Origin: a bacterium
Lineage (GTDB): Bacteria; Patescibacteriota; Patescibacteriia; JACQRZ01
Reading direction: 5' to 3'
Assembly: GCA_030688365.1 (NCBI GenBank)
Contig: JAUYIE010000018.1
Location: 1-33,972 of the forward strand
Length of the DNA: 33,972 bases
Shown: one piece after another, positions 31,082 to 33,972 of the stretch
Position numbering within the stretch: the first letter of the stretch is position 1
Layout of the letters: each line of letters opens with the position of its first letter
Program-made: the position numbers and the translations under genes
The notes under the pieces: generated by a model
Databases searched by the model: none
The model's input: only the letters and a program-made list of their open reading frames with translations
What the model was told of the DNA's origin: nothing

Positions 31082-32041
31082 CTATCTCTCCCACAAAAAC
31101 CCATGTCCAAAATGTCCCCACATCGCTGTCTGTTCAAATTGGGGTTTACGTAATTCAAGAAAATCTATAATCCCCTTCGGAGTCAAATCATATCCTTCCA
31201 CTACTTCAGACACCCCATCTACCACCGCAATAGCTTGCACCGGTTCTGCCACCCCTATCGCGTATGCGAGTTTTACGATGACCGCTTTTGCATTATTTTT
31301 TTTCAAACAGTCTACTGCGATTTTGCGTGCCATATACGCACCGCTCCGATCTACCTTGGTCGCGTCTTTACCAGAAAATGCGCCTCCCCCGATAGGAATC
31401 TGCGGACCATAGTTATCAACTGCCAACTTCCTTCCCGTCACACCCGTGTCTGCTTCAAACCCTCCTTGCGACCAATCACCTGCCGGATTTGCATGCATCG
31501 TGATACCACTGACATCTCTATTACTTTTTTTCAGCCAATCTTCTATTTCTTTCACCACATCCGCACGCGACACATTTTGAAAACTTGCAATAATAGTATT
31601 AATGCTTCCGTCATGGTTTAGTGTTGTCTGTGTCTTGCCATCAAACGGATATTTATCATAGATCGCTTTGCATAATGATCGAGCAAGAAACAGTTCTTGA
31701 GGAATCATCGCTTCATTATCGTTACACGCATAGCCGACCATGATGCCTTGATCACCCGCACCTCCCATGTCTACTCCGCCCGCGATCTCCGGACTTTGAG
31801 AAACAATATTTGTTTGAACGCCATATTGTGTACCGACGATTTTGTGTACGATGTCTCTGGCATTGATATATGCACTGGTCGTGAGTTCGCCCGTGATGGT
31901 AATGATACCATGACCACCCATCGTTTCTACCGCCACTCTACTCGTGGGGTCTTGTCTCAAACATGCATCCAAAATAGCGTCTGATATCCTATCGCACAGT
32001 TTATCGGGGTGCATGGGGGTAACACTTTCAGCTGTTTTCAT
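31082..32041 (-). CDS. metK: S-adenosylmethionine synthetase, compact form
   Basis: 319 residues. The MetK order is kept: ESVTPMHPDKLCDRISDAIL, GAGDQGIMVGYACND, TGRKLAVDNYG, GGGAFSGKDATKVDRSGAY, AYAIGVAEP and the GHFG end motif. It makes SAM from ATP and methionine. It is ~65 residues shorter than the Escherichia enzyme. Lost stretches fall in the loop before GAGDQG, in the central domain and at the C-terminus, and the usual GHPDK is MHPDK. Catalytic motifs look intact, so it is a shortened variant rather than a broken gene. 24 nt after rdgB; no SAM riboswitch. Confidence 0.93.
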   Translation of the reverse strand: MKTAESVTPMHPDKLCDRISDAILDACLRQDPTSRVAVETMGGHGIITITGELTTSAYINARDIVHKIVGTQYGVQTNIVSQSPEIAGGVDMGGAGDQGIMVGYACNDNEAMIPQELFLARSLCKAIYDKYPFDGKTQTTLNHDGSINTIIASFQNVSRADVVKEIEDWLKKSNRDVSGITMHANPAGDWSQGGFEADTGVTGRKLAVDNYGPQIPIGGGAFSGKDATKVDRSGAYMARKIAVDCLKKNNAKAVIVKLAYAIGVAEPVQAIAVVDGVSEVVEGYDLTPKGIIDFLELRKPQFEQTAMWGHFGHGFLWER

Positions 32042-32065
32042 AGAGGTTTGAATAAAATAAAAAAA

Positions 32066-32617
32066 CTACATCCTGGCTTTGAGATACGCTTTGAGTGTGG
32101 CAAAGGGTTTGATCTGCAAATAGGTATGTTGATAATCCTCATCGTTTAATGATGCACGCGTGACGGTGTATCCATGTGGAATAAAAAACGTATCCCAACC
32201 AAATCCATTTTCACCCGACGGAGCGTGTGCGATCTCGCCTGCCAGACTGCTTTCAAACACTTCCACATTGCGTCCGTCAAAATATCCAAAACCACATCGT
32301 GCAGTGGCGTTGCGTGTATGCCCATCCACCAACGCGCATATTGTCTCAAATGGCACGAACTCTACGAAAAATTTTATAAACGGCCCCGGTAGTCCTTTCA
32401 AATGTTCAAACTCCAACGAAACATCTTCAACAATGACCGGTGTCTGTATTTTTTCATACGCCTGACGAACTTTGTGCTCAACAATCTCTTTCAAATCAAG
32501 AGATTGGATTTCATCCAAATCAAGTTTGACATGCTTCACCGGTACACCAAGATACTTAGCTAAATAATCTGCCTTGTTCTGATTACCGGTGATAAACGTG
32601 AGTTCTTGGTTGATCAT
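32066..32617 (-). CDS. rdgB: XTP/dITP pyrophosphatase (RdgB/HAM1 family)
   Basis: 183 residues from ATG 32617. Family motifs are FITGNQNKADYLAKYLG, IVEDVSLEFEHLKGLPGPF and GENGFGWDTFFIPHG. It hydrolyses non-canonical purine triphosphates such as dITP and XTP, keeping them out of DNA. The C-terminal SHR motif of typical RdgB is not clear here (QHTYLQIKPF stands in its place), so this is a diverged member. The longer frame start (32689) lies within the tRNA-Ser gene and is rejected. Confidence 0.9.
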   Translation of the reverse strand: MINQELTFITGNQNKADYLAKYLGVPVKHVKLDLDEIQSLDLKEIVEHKVRQAYEKIQTPVIVEDVSLEFEHLKGLPGPFIKFFVEFVPFETICALVDGHTRNATARCGFGYFDGRNVEVFESSLAGEIAHAPSGENGFGWDTFFIPHGYTVTRASLNDEDYQHTYLQIKPFATLKAYLKARM

Positions 32618-32637
32618 AATAGTATAAAAACTCCAAA

Positions 32638-32722
32638 CGGAGAGGGAGGGATTCGAACCCTCGGGCCCTTGCGGGTCTCCTGTTTTCAAGACAGGTGCAC
32701 TCGACCACTATGCGACCTCTCC
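32638..32722 (-). tRNA. tRNA-Ser(UGA)
   Basis: Minus-strand cloverleaf with acceptor GGAGAGG/CCTCTCC, anticodon stem CCTGT/ACAGG and loop CTTGAAA (anticodon TGA). It has a long class II variable arm, T arm GAGGG-TTCGAAT-CCCTC and discriminator G. CCA is not encoded (TTT follows). It sits 20 nt upstream of the rdgB start and 69 nt after the YdcF-like gene, probably on one transcript. Confidence 0.95.
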
Positions 32723-32791
32723 AAAGGTCTTCAGGTATGATGCCTGATTGCTGTAGTATGCGAAAAAAATGTACTTTTGGCAAGGCCTCAC

Positions 32792-33430
32792 CTACTCTGC
32801 TATTTTTTCCAGCTGATCCAACTGCTGTGCATCTATGCCAGTATTGAGTTGGAGCCACGCTTTGGTCATTGCCCTTTTTTCTCGTTCATCATTGACGGGA
32901 TCGTATGTACGCCTATCAGCTATCGTTACCTGCACAGTAAGTCCCACACCCTCACAGAGATACTGTGCACGTGGCATGTGGAAACCCTGTGTCACCAAGA
33001 TGACATCATGTGCACCAAAATCATTCTTTGCGTGCAAACAAGTAGTGTACGTATCAACCCCTTGCGGATCAACAGAGAGCTTGTCTTCCGGTATTCCCTT
33101 TTTAATCAAATATGCTTTCATCACTCCTACTTCATCATGGGATGAAAGTGTGCTATCACCAGAAAGCAAAAGTGTATCCACTTTCTCATCCGTGTACAAA
33201 TCATACGCAGTATCAAGACGATCTTGCAGTACCAGACTGGGTGTTGCTGATGATGCAAGACCCGCACCAAACACAAGAGCGATGGGTTTTGATGACGGCA
33301 GAGTGTCAGAAGATATATCGATATTAACCGGAGGCGCAGGGGGAGGTGGAGTATCAGAAGCGGGTATGGTGGAGGCATAAAACCATACCGCAAGCCCCGC
33401 GAGAAAAAGTGAAGCGATGAGTCTAATCAT
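32792..33430 (-). CDS. YdcF/SanA-family (DUF218) envelope protein
   Basis: 212 residues. N-terminal membrane anchor (~3-20, RLIASLFLAGLAVWFYAS), a Pro-rich linker, then the DUF218 domain with ALVFGAGL, TLLLSGD, PQGVDTYTTCLHAKN and VTQGFHMPRAQYLCEGVGL. SanA/ElyC/YdcF proteins act in envelope integrity, possibly on lipid-linked precursors; the precise reaction is uncertain. Its ATG overlaps the stop of the upstream gene by one base (TAATG). Confidence 0.9.
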   Translation of the reverse strand: MIRLIASLFLAGLAVWFYASTIPASDTPPPPAPPVNIDISSDTLPSSKPIALVFGAGLASSATPSLVLQDRLDTAYDLYTDEKVDTLLLSGDSTLSSHDEVGVMKAYLIKKGIPEDKLSVDPQGVDTYTTCLHAKNDFGAHDVILVTQGFHMPRAQYLCEGVGLTVQVTIADRRTYDPVNDEREKRAMTKAWLQLNTGIDAQQLDQLEKIAE

Positions 33431-33864
33431 TACAATACGTTCATTTGCTTAAGCGCGTTTTTATATTGCCCGACTGCGCGACGAGCACTATCAGGACGAA
33501 GACTAAACTGTGCATCATGCACCATCTTGTTGCGCAAGATGTGCGCCTGCCACGCATCCTGCATCTTGGGAAACTTGTATCCCGCCACTTTCATGCGTTC
33601 CCCCATCGTATCACCGCTAAACATCATCATCTTTAACGCAAGATCAAAGAACTTATCCGCCTCCATCAACGCCATCTTACCGCTCATCTCATCGTTTTGC
33701 ATCGCAAGTTGTTCTATCTTTGCCCAACGCGCAGTCAGCTCTTGTCTGCTCGTTCCCGCAATCTCACTTCCACGCATTGCATGCATCAATTTTTTTGCAA
33801 GGACAACCACAACAATCGCCCCAACGGCAATGCCGACAATCGTAATGATAAGTGCGCTAGACAT
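33430..33864 (-). CDS. Membrane-anchored helical protein, unknown function
   Basis: 144 residues. A single N-terminal hydrophobic helix (~4-25, ALIITIVGIAVGAIVVVVLA) is followed by a soluble, all-helical, basic domain containing EADKFFDLALKMM, GERMKVAGYKFP and HILRNKMVHDAQFSL. I recognise no named family; proteins of this shape are frequent conserved hypotheticals in Patescibacteria (recollection, not checked). Between gatA (7-nt gap) and the YdcF-like gene, with stop-start overlap to the latter. Confidence 0.75.
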   Translation of the reverse strand: MSSALIITIVGIAVGAIVVVVLAKKLMHAMRGSEIAGTSRQELTARWAKIEQLAMQNDEMSGKMALMEADKFFDLALKMMMFSGDTMGERMKVAGYKFPKMQDAWQAHILRNKMVHDAQFSLRPDSARRAVGQYKNALKQMNVL

Positions 33865-33871
33865 AGTATTA

Positions 33872-33972
33872 TTAAATATCAGGATGGCGTGTATGCCAAT
33901 CCGTTAATGTTTGGTAGGCATACCCGACAGAAAGAATAGTTTGCTCATCAAAATGTTTACCAAAAATTTGCA
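33872..33972 (-). CDS. gatA: GatA C-terminus (tRNA amidotransferase), cut by window edge
   Basis: The last 32 codons of a minus-strand frame enter from the right edge and stop with TAA at 33872-33874. The visible residues QIFGKHFDEQTILSVGYAYQ and then TDWHTRHP match the conserved end of the GatA amidase subunit (G(K)xFDExTxLxVAHAYExxTxWH). GatCAB amidates Glu-tRNA-Gln and Asp-tRNA-Asn. It probably heads the unit containing the next two genes. Confidence 0.85.
   Translation of the reverse strand, partial: QIFGKHFDEQTILSVGYAYQTLTDWHTRHPDI

Noticed and set aside
32042-32065. SAM riboswitch before metK
   Set aside because: Only 24 nt separate rdgB and metK; no room and no motif.

Overview
The window looks like a piece of a small-genome bacterial chromosome, most likely Patescibacteria/CPR (Parcubacteria-like). 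This is inferred from gene content, compact protein variants (204-residue SufD, 319-residue MetK, a shortened SufU), densely packed genes, very few Shine-Dalgarno sequences and a moderately AT-rich composition. UGA is used as a stop (for example at the end of the P-type ATPase), so the UGA-recoding CPR lineages are unlikely. I see no IS element, prophage or CRISPR array.

Layout from left to right. 1-2045: the 5' part of a RhuM-Fic/Doc protein cut by the window edge, then a SWIM zinc-finger gene and a small coiled-coil gene, all on the minus strand. 2248-2547: a tRNA-Asn(GUU) interrupted in its anticodon by a 228-nt group I intron, with its own promoter and terminator. 2621-10951: one continuous minus-strand run, promoter - Rrf2 regulator - sufC-sufB-sufD-sufS-sufU-sufT - dnaG - rpoD. 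It joins Fe-S cluster assembly to primase and the housekeeping sigma factor. 10958-15218: DNA-base and nucleotide maintenance (AlkD-like glycosylase, tmk, dcd, Pif1-like helicase, a small membrane protein, Nudix hydrolase). 15301-18921: an APH-like kinase coupled to a P-loop kinase, tRNA-Ser(GGA), an S66 LD-carboxypeptidase and RmuC. 18992-22331 (plus strand): a Ca2+-type P2 ATPase overlapping a DedA membrane protein. 22374-23584: a thioredoxin-reductase-like flavoprotein with a glutaredoxin. 23797-25665 (plus strand): a VanW/G5 cell-envelope protein. 25646-26020: a possible Imm33-type small protein.

26064-26359 has no long gene. It holds a promoter, a dense nest of perfect inverted repeats, a 22-codon ORF with a strong Shine-Dalgarno sequence, and a strong intrinsic terminator: a candidate new structured RNA or regulated small-protein locus. 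26384-31047 follows with a membrane-anchored propeller-like protein, an HI0933-family flavoprotein, a DUF2779 double-nuclease protein of visibly higher GC, and an XRE-Panacea antitoxin-type regulator with an operator-like promoter. 31082-33972 ends the window with compact metK, rdgB, tRNA-Ser(UGA), a YdcF/SanA-like protein, a small membrane-anchored protein and the last 32 codons of gatA.

The best leads are the intron-split tRNA-Asn, the structured locus at 26064-26359, the suf-dnaG-rpoD run, and the apparently partnerless Panacea antitoxin. All family names come from motifs read by eye. No database search was run.
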